Positions 48,829-57,606 of a stretch of 64,000 nucleotides of DNA are shown here, one piece after another (position 1 is the stretch's first letter; every line of letters starts with the position of its first letter). The position numbers and the translations under genes are program-made. The notes below the pieces were generated by a model. It saw only the letters and a program-made list of their open reading frames with translations. It did not search any database and was not told the origin of the DNA. Location: the NCBI RefSeq assembly GCF_019880585.1, contig NZ_JAINVV010000004.1, positions 186,001 through 250,000 of the forward strand, read 5' to 3'. This DNA comes from Sphingomonas colocasiae (lineage in GTDB: Bacteria > Pseudomonadota > Alphaproteobacteria > Sphingomonadales > Sphingomonadaceae).

Positions 48829-50802
48829 TCAATAGTCGAGGCCGAAGCCGATCAGCCCATAGCTGACGACGCCCCACACAAGCACTGCGGCGGCCAGCAG
48901 CACCAGCACGCTCCAGATCCGCGCGATCCAGGAACGCTTGCCCGCCCATGTGCGCCAGGCGTTCCAGGCGGCGACGGCGACGGCGCCGAAAAAGACTATC
49001 GGGCCGATGATCTGGAGCAGCGTGACATGCGTGTCGTACGCGCCGTTTATGTTGTTGGGGTTCGCGCCCATGATGCTGAGCAGATACGCCCAGCCCCCCG
49101 CCGCCAGCAGCGCCGCCAGCGCGGACGCGCGCACGAGGTGATAGGCCTTGCGGTCCTGGCCGGCGAGCGGCAGCGTCGCGGCATAGATGCGCCGGGCGAT
49201 CGCGGCGGCGGGCCAGGACAGGGCGGTGATCAGCAGGATGGCGAACGCCACCCATGCCAGCGGGTTCAGCCAGCCCTTGTCCGCATACCAGGGCGCGCGT
49301 TCGAACAGCGAGATCGGCGCGCCGGGATCATAGCTGAAGCGCTGCACCTTGCCGTCGACCACCTTGGCCGCCATCCGCATCTCGCCGCCCGCCTCGCGCC
49401 AGACGAAGGGCGCGATCTCCACCCATTTGCGCGGCGCGCCGCCGATGGTCTTGCTCGACGGGATCAGCAGCGTGCCGTCCGGATTGAGCGTGACCTCGAT
49501 CTGGTTGATCAGCGCGCCCGCCCACAGGAAGCTCGTCTGCGAACGACGGCTGACAATATAGTTGCCCACCATCATGCGCGCATGTTCGGCCGCCGTCTTC
49601 GCGTCGACCCTGCCGTCCCTGGGTGGGGGTGCCGGGAAATAGCGATCGGCGAACTGCGCGAGCAGTGCGCCGCGAACCGCGCCGGTCGCGCCGTCGCGGC
49701 CGGTGCTGTTGAGCGACACGAACATGCCGACATTGTCGTCGATGAACAGCCACAGCGCGCTGTGGAACAGCCGCGTGTCGCCGCCATGCATGATCACGCG
49801 ATGGCCGTTCTGGTTCTGCTCGTAAAAGCCCAGCGCCATGCGGTTGAGCGGCGGCAGGATGTCCAGATAGGTGGTGTGCATCGTCCGCGCGGTCTGCGGC
49901 GACAGCAGCGGCCCGCCCTGGGCGAGATGCGCGATCATGAAGCGCGCGATGTCGGACGCGGTGGCGGCCAGGCTGCCGGCCGGCGCCGCCTCGATGACCT
50001 CGTACGGCATCGGCTTGCCCGAACCGAGCTGATAGCCCCTGGACATCAGCGGCTGGAGACTGGCGGGCAGCGGCTGGCGGAAGCTGGAGCGCGTCATGCC
50101 GATCCGGCCGAAGATGTTGCGCTCGACATAATCGTCGAAGGGCATGCCGGATACGCGCTGGACGATATAGCCGGCAAGCGCGGTGGCATAGTTGGAATAG
50201 GCGGGCGTCGTGCCCGGATCGAAGATGCGCTTCGGCGTCCAGCGCTTCAGCACCGCGTCCAGCGGCGTCGCGGTGGTGCCGCTGGCGATCAGGCCGCGCA
50301 CCGCTTCCTCGAAGCCCGGCGTGTGCGTCATCAGGTTGCGCAGCGTGATCGGCTTGCCGTCGCGCGGCGGGATCCTGAAATCGAGATAGGTGTTCACATC
50401 GGCGTCGAGGTTCAGCTTGCCCTGTTCGACGAGCTGCATGACCGAGGTCCAGGTGAACAGTTTCGAGACCGATCCGGGGCGGAACATCGTGGTTTCCGGA
50501 TCGACCGGCTTGCGCGCGTCGACGTCGGAAAAGCCATAGCCGCGCTGGGTGAGGACCTGGCCGTCCTTCACGATCACGACGACGCCGCCCGCGATGTCGC
50601 CGCGTTGCAGGGCATAGGGGAAGAAGCCGTCGAGCCAGGCATCGGCATCCGCCTTGGTCAGCACAGGCGTCGTGGCGGCGGCGGGGGCCGAGACCGCAAC
50701 AGGCGCGGGCGCGGTGGGCCTAGGCGTCGCGGGCGCCTGGGCGGCGGCGGGGGACGCCGCCAGGCCGATCAATGCCGCGAAAGCAAGTTTCAGACGCTTC
50801 AT
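48829..50802 (-). CDS. Serine hydrolase (PF00144) with C-terminal membrane domain
   Basis: 657 residues. Signal LAFAALIGLAASPAAAQ, a Pro/Ala-rich linker, then the catalytic domain with RPGSVSKLFTW (SxxK), YSNYATALAGYIVQRVSG (YxN) and MHGGDTRLF. Four hydrophobic segments occupy the last 160 residues (for example LNPLAWVAFAILLITALSW and WSVLVLLAAAVLVWGVVSY), so the enzyme is anchored with the active site in the periplasm. Paralogue of the gene at 37833. Divergent from an XRE-cupin regulator. Confidence 0.9.
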   Translation of the reverse strand: MKRLKLAFAALIGLAASPAAAQAPATPRPTAPAPVAVSAPAAATTPVLTKADADAWLDGFFPYALQRGDIAGGVVVIVKDGQVLTQRGYGFSDVDARKPVDPETTMFRPGSVSKLFTWTSVMQLVEQGKLNLDADVNTYLDFRIPPRDGKPITLRNLMTHTPGFEEAVRGLIASGTTATPLDAVLKRWTPKRIFDPGTTPAYSNYATALAGYIVQRVSGMPFDDYVERNIFGRIGMTRSSFRQPLPASLQPLMSRGYQLGSGKPMPYEVIEAAPAGSLAATASDIARFMIAHLAQGGPLLSPQTARTMHTTYLDILPPLNRMALGFYEQNQNGHRVIMHGGDTRLFHSALWLFIDDNVGMFVSLNSTGRDGATGAVRGALLAQFADRYFPAPPPRDGRVDAKTAAEHARMMVGNYIVSRRSQTSFLWAGALINQIEVTLNPDGTLLIPSSKTIGGAPRKWVEIAPFVWREAGGEMRMAAKVVDGKVQRFSYDPGAPISLFERAPWYADKGWLNPLAWVAFAILLITALSWPAAAIARRIYAATLPLAGQDRKAYHLVRASALAALLAAGGWAYLLSIMGANPNNINGAYDTHVTLLQIIGPIVFFGAVAVAAWNAWRTWAGKRSWIARIWSVLVLLAAAVLVWGVVSYGLIGFGLDY

Positions 50803-50908
50803 GATCGACCCCCTTCCCAAAAAATTCGCCGCGGTCCGCCCGGCAAGGCAATTGATTGCGCTTGGGCGGCTGCGGAGATATCGTACCCAGCAAAGAACGA
50901 CGGATTAC

Positions 50909-50922
50909 ATCCTGATTGGGCA
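50909..50922. promoter_or_regulatory. Degenerate island operator between serine hydrolase and XRE-cupin gene
   Basis: ATCCTGATTGGGCA keeps ATCCTGAT plus two more positions (10 of 14) of the palindrome. It lies 107 bp from the minus-strand start and 72 bp from the plus-strand start, as expected for a shared or autoregulatory site. Confidence 0.5.
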
Positions 50923-50993
50923 GTAATGGTCCTGTTTGGAAAATTGTCAATCAGGGGTTTGTCGAAATTGAAAATTCTCGAGGGGGCGAAGCG

Positions 50994-51635
50994 ATGAAGG
51001 GGGGGCAACCCACATTGGGGGCGTTGATACGCGGATTGCGCACGCGCAACAGCTGGACGCTCAAGGAGATGAGCGATCACAGCGGCATCCCAATCTCGAC
51101 GCTGTCCAAGGTCGAGCATGACCGGCTGACGCTCACCTACGACAAGCTGCTCCAGCTCAGCCAGCGGCTCAACATCCGCATGTCCGAACTGTTCGCGGAG
51201 GATGCGCAGGCCGGCGGCGACGCGCCGGTCACCGCACGGCGCAGCGTCGGCGATCTCGCCAACGCCGTGCGTGTGCAGACCGCCAATTACGACTATTATT
51301 ATCTCTGCACCGAATTGCGCCGCAAGCGGATGATCCCGGTCTACACGCGGATCCGCGCCAAATCGGTCGACGAGTTCGGCGAGCCCGTGCGCCATCCCGG
51401 CGAGGAATTCGTCTATGTCGTGAAGGGCCGGATCGTCGCCCACACCGAATTCTACGATCCCATCCCGCTCGAGGAAGGCCAGTCGATCTACATCGATTCG
51501 ACGATGGGCCACGCCTATGTCGTCGGCAAGGATTGCGACGAGGCGCTGGTGATCGCCTGCTGCTCCAGCGCCGAGGACGGGCTGATGGATTCGCTGATGA
51601 ACCTGCACGGCGAGGACGCGAGCGGGGGGATCTGA
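50994..51635 (+). CDS. XRE-cupin transcriptional regulator (copy 1)
   Basis: 213 residues. The HTH at about residues 8-62 contains LKEMSDHSGIPISTLSKVE; a C-terminal cupin (about 125-200) contains HPGEEFVYVVKGRI and a GHAYV strand. Members such as PuuR control amino-acid or polyamine catabolism, with the cupin sensing the ligand. GAGGGGGCGAAGCG precedes the ATG. Adjacent to the ATCCTGAT-type sites, so it is the best candidate to bind them. Confidence 0.9.
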   Translation: MKGGQPTLGALIRGLRTRNSWTLKEMSDHSGIPISTLSKVEHDRLTLTYDKLLQLSQRLNIRMSELFAEDAQAGGDAPVTARRSVGDLANAVRVQTANYDYYYLCTELRRKRMIPVYTRIRAKSVDEFGEPVRHPGEEFVYVVKGRIVAHTEFYDPIPLEEGQSIYIDSTMGHAYVVGKDCDEALVIACCSSAEDGLMDSLMNLHGEDASGGI

Positions 51636-51766
51636 TCCGGAAGGAGGCGGTCCGCTCGGGCCGGGCAACTGCGCTCAAGTTGCCGCTGCCTGCACGGCCG
51701 CGACCGGAAGCATCTCGGCTTCAATCCTTTTCCGCCGAAACCGAAACATCGCATTGGCTCCGGCTT

Positions 51767-51926
51767 TCGCTGGAGCGACGGGGCGGTTGATGATGCCAGT
51801 CCCATACGTCATCCCAGCGCAGGCTGGGGTCTCCCGCAGGATCAAGCGCGATCTGGTTGGCAGACCCCAGCCTGCGCTGGGGTGACGTGTCGGGTTGGCA
51901 TCAACCGCCCCGTCGCTCCAGCGAGA
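51767..51926. repeat. Nested palindrome: REP element inside a larger inverted repeat
   Basis: Outer arms: TCGCTGGAGCGACGGGGCGG, continuing to 51798, pair with their complement at 51896-51924. Inside is a GTCATCCCAGCGCAGGCTGG element (51807-51887) whose spacer resembles that at 19925. This fills the 310-bp convergent gap; nothing else was seen there except a degraded third palindrome fragment near 51740. Confidence 0.8.
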
Positions 51927-51945
51927 CCCGGCGCCTCGATTGATC

Positions 51946-53568
51946 CTAGCTACAGCTATGCCGCAGCACCTTGCCCCCGCGCGCGCCGGTGATCTGGCCC
52001 TTGTCGATCGCCATCACGCCGTTGACGATCACGTCGTCGAAGCCCGTGGGAGACGCGAGCGGCTTTTCGTAGCTGGCGCCGTCATCGACCTTCGCGAGAT
52101 CGAACACCAGCAGGTCGGCGCGCATGCCCTGGCGCACCAGCCCCCGGTCGCTCAGCCCCATGCGCTCGGCCGGCCAGCTCGTCATCTTGCGGACCGCGTC
52201 CTCCAGCGTCAGCACCGGGCGGCGCTTCACATATTCGGCGATGACGCGCGCGTGATTGCCATAGGCGCGCGGGTGCGGCAGCCCCAGCCCGTCGACCTGG
52301 CCATAGACCTCCGCCGCGCCGGCGTCGCTGCCGATGCTCACCCAGGGCTGGCGCATCGCCAGTTCGATATCGGGCTCGCCCATCATGAAATAGAGCGCGG
52401 TCGCACGCTTGGGCAGCGCGCCGATCAATATGTCCCACGCCGCATCGGCGGGATCCTTGCCCAGCGCCTTGCCGATCGCGGCGATGCTCTGGCCGTGATA
52501 TTGGCGATAGGTGTCGCTATGGCCGTTGGCGAGGATCACATTGTCCCAGCCGCCCGCCGCCTCGACGAAGTTGGACCAGTCGGGCTGCGATCCCGCCGCC
52601 ACCTCCTGCTTCAGCCGCGCGCGGACCGCGGGATCCTTCAGCCGCTCGATGCCCTTGGCCTTGCCCTCGGCCCAGACCCAGGTGGGCACGGTGATGTCGA
52701 GCCCGGTGCCGCCAGCGGCATAGGGGTACATGTCCGCCGCCACGTCCACGCCGCGCGCGCGCGCCGCCGCGATCGCCTGCACCGCCTGCGGCATCAGCTT
52801 GCCCCAGCCGGGGCGATAGCCGGCCTTCAGATGGAAGATCTCCACCTTCACCCCGCCCTTCTCGCCGATCTCGATCGCTTCCTCGATCGCGGGCACCAGC
52901 TTCGCCGCCTCGTCGCGCATATGCGTGGCGTAATAACCGCCGCAGCGCCCCGCGACCTTGGCGAGCGCGACGAGATCGGCGGTCGACTGGAAATTGCTCG
53001 GCGAATAGACGAGCGCGGTGCTGATGCCGAACACGCCCGCGCGCATCGCGGTCTCCACCTCCTGCTCCATCACCTTCATCTGCGCCGGCGTCGGCGTGCC
53101 GGCGGCGTCGCCCAGCACCTTGGATCGCGCCTGCATCGTCGAATAATAGGTGCCGAAATTGACGGCGATGCCCTGCTTCTCCAGCGTGTCGAAATAGGTG
53201 GGAATATCCTTCGCCTCGACGGGGGTGCCGCCCTCGCCCGCGATCACCGTGGTCACGCCCATGCGCAGCTTGTTCTCCGCGCCGCCATTCTTCAGCAGCA
53301 CCCGGCCGGACTGGTCCATCATGTCGATGAAGCCGGGCGTGACATAGCGGCCGCGCGCGTCGATCTCCTTCGCGCCGCGCCCGGAAACGTCGCCGACGCG
53401 GACGATGATGCCGCCCTTCACCGCGACATCGGCCTTCACCCAGGGATTGCCCGCGCCGTCGAGCACGCGGCCGCCGCGAATGACGATGTCATATTCGGGC
53501 GCGCCCGACGGGGCGGGCGCGTTGGACACCAGCAGCATGGCGGCGGCGGAAAGCAGAAGGCGTTTCAT
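51946..53568 (-). CDS. D-aminoacylase-like amidohydrolase without HxH (paralogue B)
   Basis: 540 residues. Signal RLLLSAAAMLLVSNAPA. Same altered motifs as paralogue A: PGFIDMMDQSG for HxH and GEGG for GNCG; YATHMRDEAAK, IFHLKAGY and IGSDAG keep the later His, His and Asp. The C-terminus RHSCS matches paralogue A. AAGGGGACATGC precedes the ATG. TTTCCGAA-type elements lie 107-141 bp upstream, towards the XRE-cupin gene at 53830. Confidence 0.87.
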   Translation of the reverse strand: MKRLLLSAAAMLLVSNAPAPSGAPEYDIVIRGGRVLDGAGNPWVKADVAVKGGIIVRVGDVSGRGAKEIDARGRYVTPGFIDMMDQSGRVLLKNGGAENKLRMGVTTVIAGEGGTPVEAKDIPTYFDTLEKQGIAVNFGTYYSTMQARSKVLGDAAGTPTPAQMKVMEQEVETAMRAGVFGISTALVYSPSNFQSTADLVALAKVAGRCGGYYATHMRDEAAKLVPAIEEAIEIGEKGGVKVEIFHLKAGYRPGWGKLMPQAVQAIAAARARGVDVAADMYPYAAGGTGLDITVPTWVWAEGKAKGIERLKDPAVRARLKQEVAAGSQPDWSNFVEAAGGWDNVILANGHSDTYRQYHGQSIAAIGKALGKDPADAAWDILIGALPKRATALYFMMGEPDIELAMRQPWVSIGSDAGAAEVYGQVDGLGLPHPRAYGNHARVIAEYVKRRPVLTLEDAVRKMTSWPAERMGLSDRGLVRQGMRADLLVFDLAKVDDGASYEKPLASPTGFDDVIVNGVMAIDKGQITGARGGKVLRHSCS

Positions 53569-53674
53569 GCATGTCCCCTTCATGGTCGGCTTTTCCGCTC
53601 GGGAAAGCGCGGTGCCGGACGGTCGCGTCGCCGGGGCGAGTTCCCCGGCCGCGCGGCGGACAGTCGCACGGGAT

Positions 53675-53709
53675 TTTCCGAAACGCAACTTTGGTTTCCG
53701 AACCGGAAA
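53675..53709. promoter_or_regulatory. TTTCCGAA operator pair upstream of paralogue B
   Basis: TTTCCGAAA (53675) and the palindrome TTTCCGAACCGGAAA (53695-53709; arms TTTCCG/CGGAAA). Related elements: ATCTGAAA-N6-TTTCGGAT at 54629, TTTTCAGAACGGAAAA at 55758 and TTTCCGAAC at 57545. All flank genes around XRE-cupin copy 2. Binding is inferred. Confidence 0.55.
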
Positions 53710-53829
53710 TAAGCGCCCGCTCAGGCGCGTGAACGCCTGGAGTGTTTCCATGGCCAGCCGGAGCGCCCGGATCCCTCAGGGCCGCATTTTTCCGGGCCGT
53801 CGGCCGGAACCGGCCAACGCGGAATCGCC

Positions 53830-54498
53830 CTAGATTGCTTCCGAGGTCTCGATCGGGTTGAGCGCCGATTTCAGATCGGCGTCGGTGGCCGAGCAGACGG
53901 AGAGGATGCGGCACGGGCCGTCGCCCACCGCGACATAGGCATGGCCCATCAGCCCGTCGAAATAGATCGAATCCCCGACGCCCATCAGCGCGGGGGCGTA
54001 GAGGTCGCAATGGAACTCGCACTGCCCTTCCAGCACCAGCGCGTATTCCTCGCCGGGATGGCGCATCAGATCGCCGAATTCCTCGATCGAGCGCACCTGC
54101 ACGTCGATGATCATCGGGTTCAGCGTCTTGTTGAGCAGATCGGCCGCCGGATAGACATAGCCATAGGTGGCGGTGCGGATCGACGGCCCCTTGCCCGCGC
54201 GGGTGATCGCGCGGCGGCCGGTGGCGGCGCTGGGCGCGGCGGGCGGCGCGCTGGCGGCGAACAGGCGGGTGATGTCGATGCTGAGGCCACGGCTGAGGCG
54301 CAGCAGCTTTTCATAGCTGAGCGACATCTTGCCGTTTTCCACCTTGGAAAGCGTCGAGACGGGCATGCCCGTGCGCTTGCTGACCTCGGCCAGCGTCCAG
54401 CCGCGTTCGGTGCGGATACCGCGCAGAACCGCGCCCGGATCGATCTCCGCCGTGGCTGGAGCAAGCCCCGTGGGCTCGCGATGATTTGCTGAAGACAT
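53830..54498 (-). CDS. XRE-cupin transcriptional regulator (copy 2)
   Basis: 222 residues. HTH (about residues 25-80) with LAEVSKRTGMPVSTLSKVE; cupin region HPGEEYALVLEGQC and GHAYVAV. Paralogue of copy 1 at 50994. AAAGGACGAGA precedes the ATG. Divergent from the second class A-like gene; an imperfect palindrome lies between them. It sits directly upstream of paralogue B on the same strand, with 261 bp between. Confidence 0.9.
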   Translation of the reverse strand: MSSANHREPTGLAPATAEIDPGAVLRGIRTERGWTLAEVSKRTGMPVSTLSKVENGKMSLSYEKLLRLSRGLSIDITRLFAASAPPAAPSAATGRRAITRAGKGPSIRTATYGYVYPAADLLNKTLNPMIIDVQVRSIEEFGDLMRHPGEEYALVLEGQCEFHCDLYAPALMGVGDSIYFDGLMGHAYVAVGDGPCRILSVCSATDADLKSALNPIETSEAI

Positions 54499-54628
54499 TC
54501 TCGTCCTTTCCCGGCCTCGCCGAATAGCAGAGCCTTGTCGAGCTGTCATCGTCCCCCCGGGGCGACGCCGATCGGGCGTCGCGCCGTCGCAGAATAGTCG
54601 GGATCGCCCAAGTTGACAAATATGAAAA

Positions 54629-54650
54629 ATCTGAAACAACCATTTCGGAT
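54629..54650. promoter_or_regulatory. Imperfect palindrome between XRE-cupin copy 2 and the class A-like gene
   Basis: ATCTGAAACAACCATTTCGG then AT: arms ATCTGAAA and TTTCGGAT (7 of 8 complementary), 6-bp spacer. 65 bp upstream of the plus-strand gene and 131 bp from the regulator start. The arm ATCCGAAA resembles TTTCCGAAA near 53675. Confidence 0.5.
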
Positions 54651-54714
54651 CTAATCGCCGGAAGCCGGGGTGATGCCGGGGGCGATCGACGCCATCAGCC
54701 TGAAAGGATCATCG

Positions 54715-55740
54715 ATGCGGCGCATGCGCTTTCTTCCCGTCGTGGCGGCCCTGGCGATCGCGATGCCCGGCGCGATCCCCGCCCCGCTCCTCGCCGCGCC
54801 CGCCGCCAAAAGCGCGGAAACAAGCGCCCGCGCGCGGCTGGAGGCGGCGTTCGCGCAGCTCGCCAGGCAGACCGACGGCACCGTCGGCGTGGCGGTGCAG
54901 CGTGTCGGCGGCGGCGATGCGGCGCTGCTCAACGCGGGCACGACCTTCCCGATGGCGAGCACCTTCAAGATCGCGGTGGCCGGGGCGATCCTGGCGCGGA
55001 TCGACAAGGGGGAGATGACGCTGGGCCAGCTCGTCACCGTCGATCCCGCGCTGATCGTCAATTCCGCCGGCATCGCCGAACAGACGCCGCACGACGGCGT
55101 CGCGCTGTCGGTCCACAACTTGCTCGAACTGATGCTGACGCGCAGCGACAATACCGCGACCGACGTGCTGCTGGCCGAAGCCGGCGGCCCGGCGGCGGTG
55201 ACGGCATGGCTGCGCGGCATCGGCATCACCGGCCAGCAGATCGACGGCGGCACCGGTCCGCTGATCCTGCGCGCGCTGGGCGTGCCGCCGGGGCCGGGCA
55301 GCTTCCGCGAGCGCCGGGCGGCGGCGATGGCCGATCCCACGATGCGCGAACGCAGCCAGAAGCGCGCGCCCAACGTCGCGTTCAACAATGATCCGCGCGA
55401 CGCCTCCACGCCGGAAGCGATGCTGAAGCTGTTGCTGACGATCCGCGCGGGCAAGGCGGTGAGCGCGGCGAGCACGAAGACGCTGATCGAGATCATGGAG
55501 CGCTGCCATACCGGCGACAAGAGGCTGAAAGGGCTGCTGCCCGTCGACACCGTCGTCGCGCACAAGACCGGCACGTTGATGAGCATCGCCAATGATGTCG
55601 GGCTGGTGACGCTGCCCGACGGCAGTCAGTTCGCGATCGCGGTGTTCGTGAAGGGCGATACCAAGGGCACCGAGGTGCAGGACCGCGTGATCGCCGATGT
55701 CGCGCGCACCGCGTACGACTATTTCCTGCTCGGCGGGTGA
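54715..55740 (+). CDS. Class A beta-lactamase-like serine hydrolase lacking the omega-loop Glu (copy 2)
   Basis: 341 residues. Signal VVAALAIAMPGAIPAPLLAAPA. STFK, RSDN and HKTG are intact. The omega-loop region reads QIDGGTGPLI where class A enzymes have RxDRWEPELN, so Glu166 is absent here too; a longer insertion again precedes NDPRDASTPEAM. Paralogue of the gene at 39608. GAAAGGATCATCG precedes the ATG. The next gene is a D-aminoacylase-like protein 119 bp away, mirroring copy 1. Confidence 0.88.
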   Translation: MRRMRFLPVVAALAIAMPGAIPAPLLAAPAAKSAETSARARLEAAFAQLARQTDGTVGVAVQRVGGGDAALLNAGTTFPMASTFKIAVAGAILARIDKGEMTLGQLVTVDPALIVNSAGIAEQTPHDGVALSVHNLLELMLTRSDNTATDVLLAEAGGPAAVTAWLRGIGITGQQIDGGTGPLILRALGVPPGPGSFRERRAAAMADPTMRERSQKRAPNVAFNNDPRDASTPEAMLKLLLTIRAGKAVSAASTKTLIEIMERCHTGDKRLKGLLPVDTVVAHKTGTLMSIANDVGLVTLPDGSQFAIAVFVKGDTKGTEVQDRVIADVARTAYDYFLLGG

Positions 55741-55859
55741 CGCGTCGTTGACCACGTTTTCAGAACGGAAAAATTGTTCCGGTTTTTGAAAAATTCGCTT
55801 TTCCGGCGGATCGTTCCGTCGTAGCTTCCCGCGCTTCTAGCAGGGGAGCATGTCGAACC

Positions 55860-57530
55860 ATGAAAAAGCGGATCGCGGCATTGGTTGGCCTGGTCGGACT
55901 GTCGCTGCACGGCGCGGCGATGGCGAACGACACGGGCAAATGGGATTATCTGATCACCAATGCGCGGATCGTGGACGGCACCGGCGCACCCTGGTTTCGG
56001 GGCGCCGTCGCGGTCGACGAGGGCAAGATCGTCTGGATCGGCGCGTCGAAGCCGGACGAGACGCGCGCCGAAAAGGTGATCGACGCGAAGGATCGCGTGC
56101 TTTCCCCCGGCTTCATGGATTTCATGGGTCAGAGCACCTTGGTCTATCTGACCAATCCCGCCTCCGCCCAGTCGCGCCTGACCCAGGGCATCACCGTGCA
56201 TCTGAGCGGCGAGGGCGGATCGCCCGCGCCGCAGAACGACCAGACCCAGCCCGAACCGGTGATGATCGCGGGCAAGCCCTATCGCTGGCGCACCTATGCC
56301 GAATATTTCAAGATCATGGACGATCTGGGCGTGCCCGTGAACGTCGTCCACAATGTCGGCGCCGCGCAGGTCCGCCGCGTGGTGATGGGCGTGGAGGATC
56401 GCACGCCGACCCCGCAGGAAATGGAGAAGATGAAGACGCTCGTCGATCAGGCAATGCGCGATGGCGCGTCGGGCCTGTCGACCGCGCTGATTTATCCGCC
56501 GGGCAATTACCAGACGACGGGCGAGCTGATCGAGCTGGCCAAGATGGTGAAGCCCTATGGCGGCTTCTATTCGACGCATATGCGCAACGAGAGCAACAAG
56601 CTGCTCGATTCGATCGATGAATCGATCGCGATCGGCCAGGGCGCGGGCATTCCCGTCCAGATCTATCACCTGAAGGCGGCGGGCGTGCGCAACTGGCCGC
56701 TGATGCAGAAGGCGGTCGATCGCATCGCGGCGGCGCGCGTCGCGGGCATCGACGTCACCGCCGACATCTATCCCTATATCCGCAACGGCATCGGCCTGGG
56801 CTCGTTCGTGCCGCCGCAATCCTATGCGCACGGGCCGCAGGCCTTCTACAAGACGCTGTCCGATCCCAAGGTGCGCGCGGCGCTGCGCAAGACCGTCGAA
56901 ACCGATACCTCGTGGGAGAACTGGTACGACCATGTCGGCCAGGACTGGAACAATGTGCAGATCACCGACGATGCGCTGGGCGCCGACCTGGTCGGGCTCA
57001 GCATCGCGCAGGCGGCGAAGAAGCGCGGCAAGGACGAATGGACCTTCGTGTTCGACACGATCGCCGCGGGCGGCGTCGGCGTCGCCCCGCTCAGCATGAA
57101 CGAGGAGCAGAAGCATATCGGCCTGCGCGCGCCGTTCATGATGATCAACACCGATACCTCGCCCGCCAGCCCCGATGTCGACGGGCTGGCCGTGCATCCG
57201 CGCGCCTATGGCACGATGCCGCGCGTGCTCGCCAAATATGTGCGCGAGGAAAAGGTGATCCCGCTGGAGGAAGCGATCCGGCGGATGACCTCGGCCTCCG
57301 CCAACCGCCTCGGCCTGTACGATCGCGGCCGCATCGGCGTGGGCTATGCCGCCGATCTGCTGCTGTTCGATCCCAACACCGTGCAGGACCACGCGACCTT
57401 CGAGAACCCGGCGCAATATTCGACGGGCATGGATTATGTGTGGGTGAACGGCGTGCTCGCGATCGACAATGGCAAGATGACGGGCGCGCGCGCCGGCAAG
57501 GTGATCCGCTTCAGCAAGCCAGCGTCCTGA
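55860..57530 (+). CDS. D-aminoacylase-like amidohydrolase without HxH (paralogue C)
   Basis: 556 residues. Signal AALVGLVGLSLHGAAMAN. First metal motif reads PGFMDFMGQSTL instead of HxH, and the Cys block reads GEGG. STHMRNESNK and YHLKAAG keep His residues; the Asp motif reads INTDTSPASPDVDG. So it is further diverged than paralogues A and B. Possibly deacylates an unusual N-acyl-D-residue, or binds one metal only. Upstream, TTTTCAGAACGGAAAA resembles the TTTCCGAA element. Confidence 0.83.
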   Translation: MKKRIAALVGLVGLSLHGAAMANDTGKWDYLITNARIVDGTGAPWFRGAVAVDEGKIVWIGASKPDETRAEKVIDAKDRVLSPGFMDFMGQSTLVYLTNPASAQSRLTQGITVHLSGEGGSPAPQNDQTQPEPVMIAGKPYRWRTYAEYFKIMDDLGVPVNVVHNVGAAQVRRVVMGVEDRTPTPQEMEKMKTLVDQAMRDGASGLSTALIYPPGNYQTTGELIELAKMVKPYGGFYSTHMRNESNKLLDSIDESIAIGQGAGIPVQIYHLKAAGVRNWPLMQKAVDRIAAARVAGIDVTADIYPYIRNGIGLGSFVPPQSYAHGPQAFYKTLSDPKVRAALRKTVETDTSWENWYDHVGQDWNNVQITDDALGADLVGLSIAQAAKKRGKDEWTFVFDTIAAGGVGVAPLSMNEEQKHIGLRAPFMMINTDTSPASPDVDGLAVHPRAYGTMPRVLAKYVREEKVIPLEEAIRRMTSASANRLGLYDRGRIGVGYAADLLLFDPNTVQDHATFENPAQYSTGMDYVWVNGVLAIDNGKMTGARAGKVIRFSKPAS

Positions 57531-57544
57531 GGCGCGGCCAGACA

Positions 57545-57588
57545 TTTCCGAACATATGCATATGCGCCCCGCCGCCTTTGGCGGGGCG
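57545..57588. promoter_or_regulatory. TTTCCGAAC box, CATATGCATATG palindrome and GC hairpin
   Basis: TTTCCGAAC (57545-57553) overlaps the start of a 12-bp palindrome CATATGCATATG, followed by a hairpin GCCCCGCC-GCCTTT-GGCGGGGC without a T-run. It lies in the 76-bp gap before the PLP-enzyme gene and could hold an internal promoter or a processing site. Confidence 0.4.
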
Positions 57589-57606
57589 AAGGGAGACGAC
57601 GAGAGA

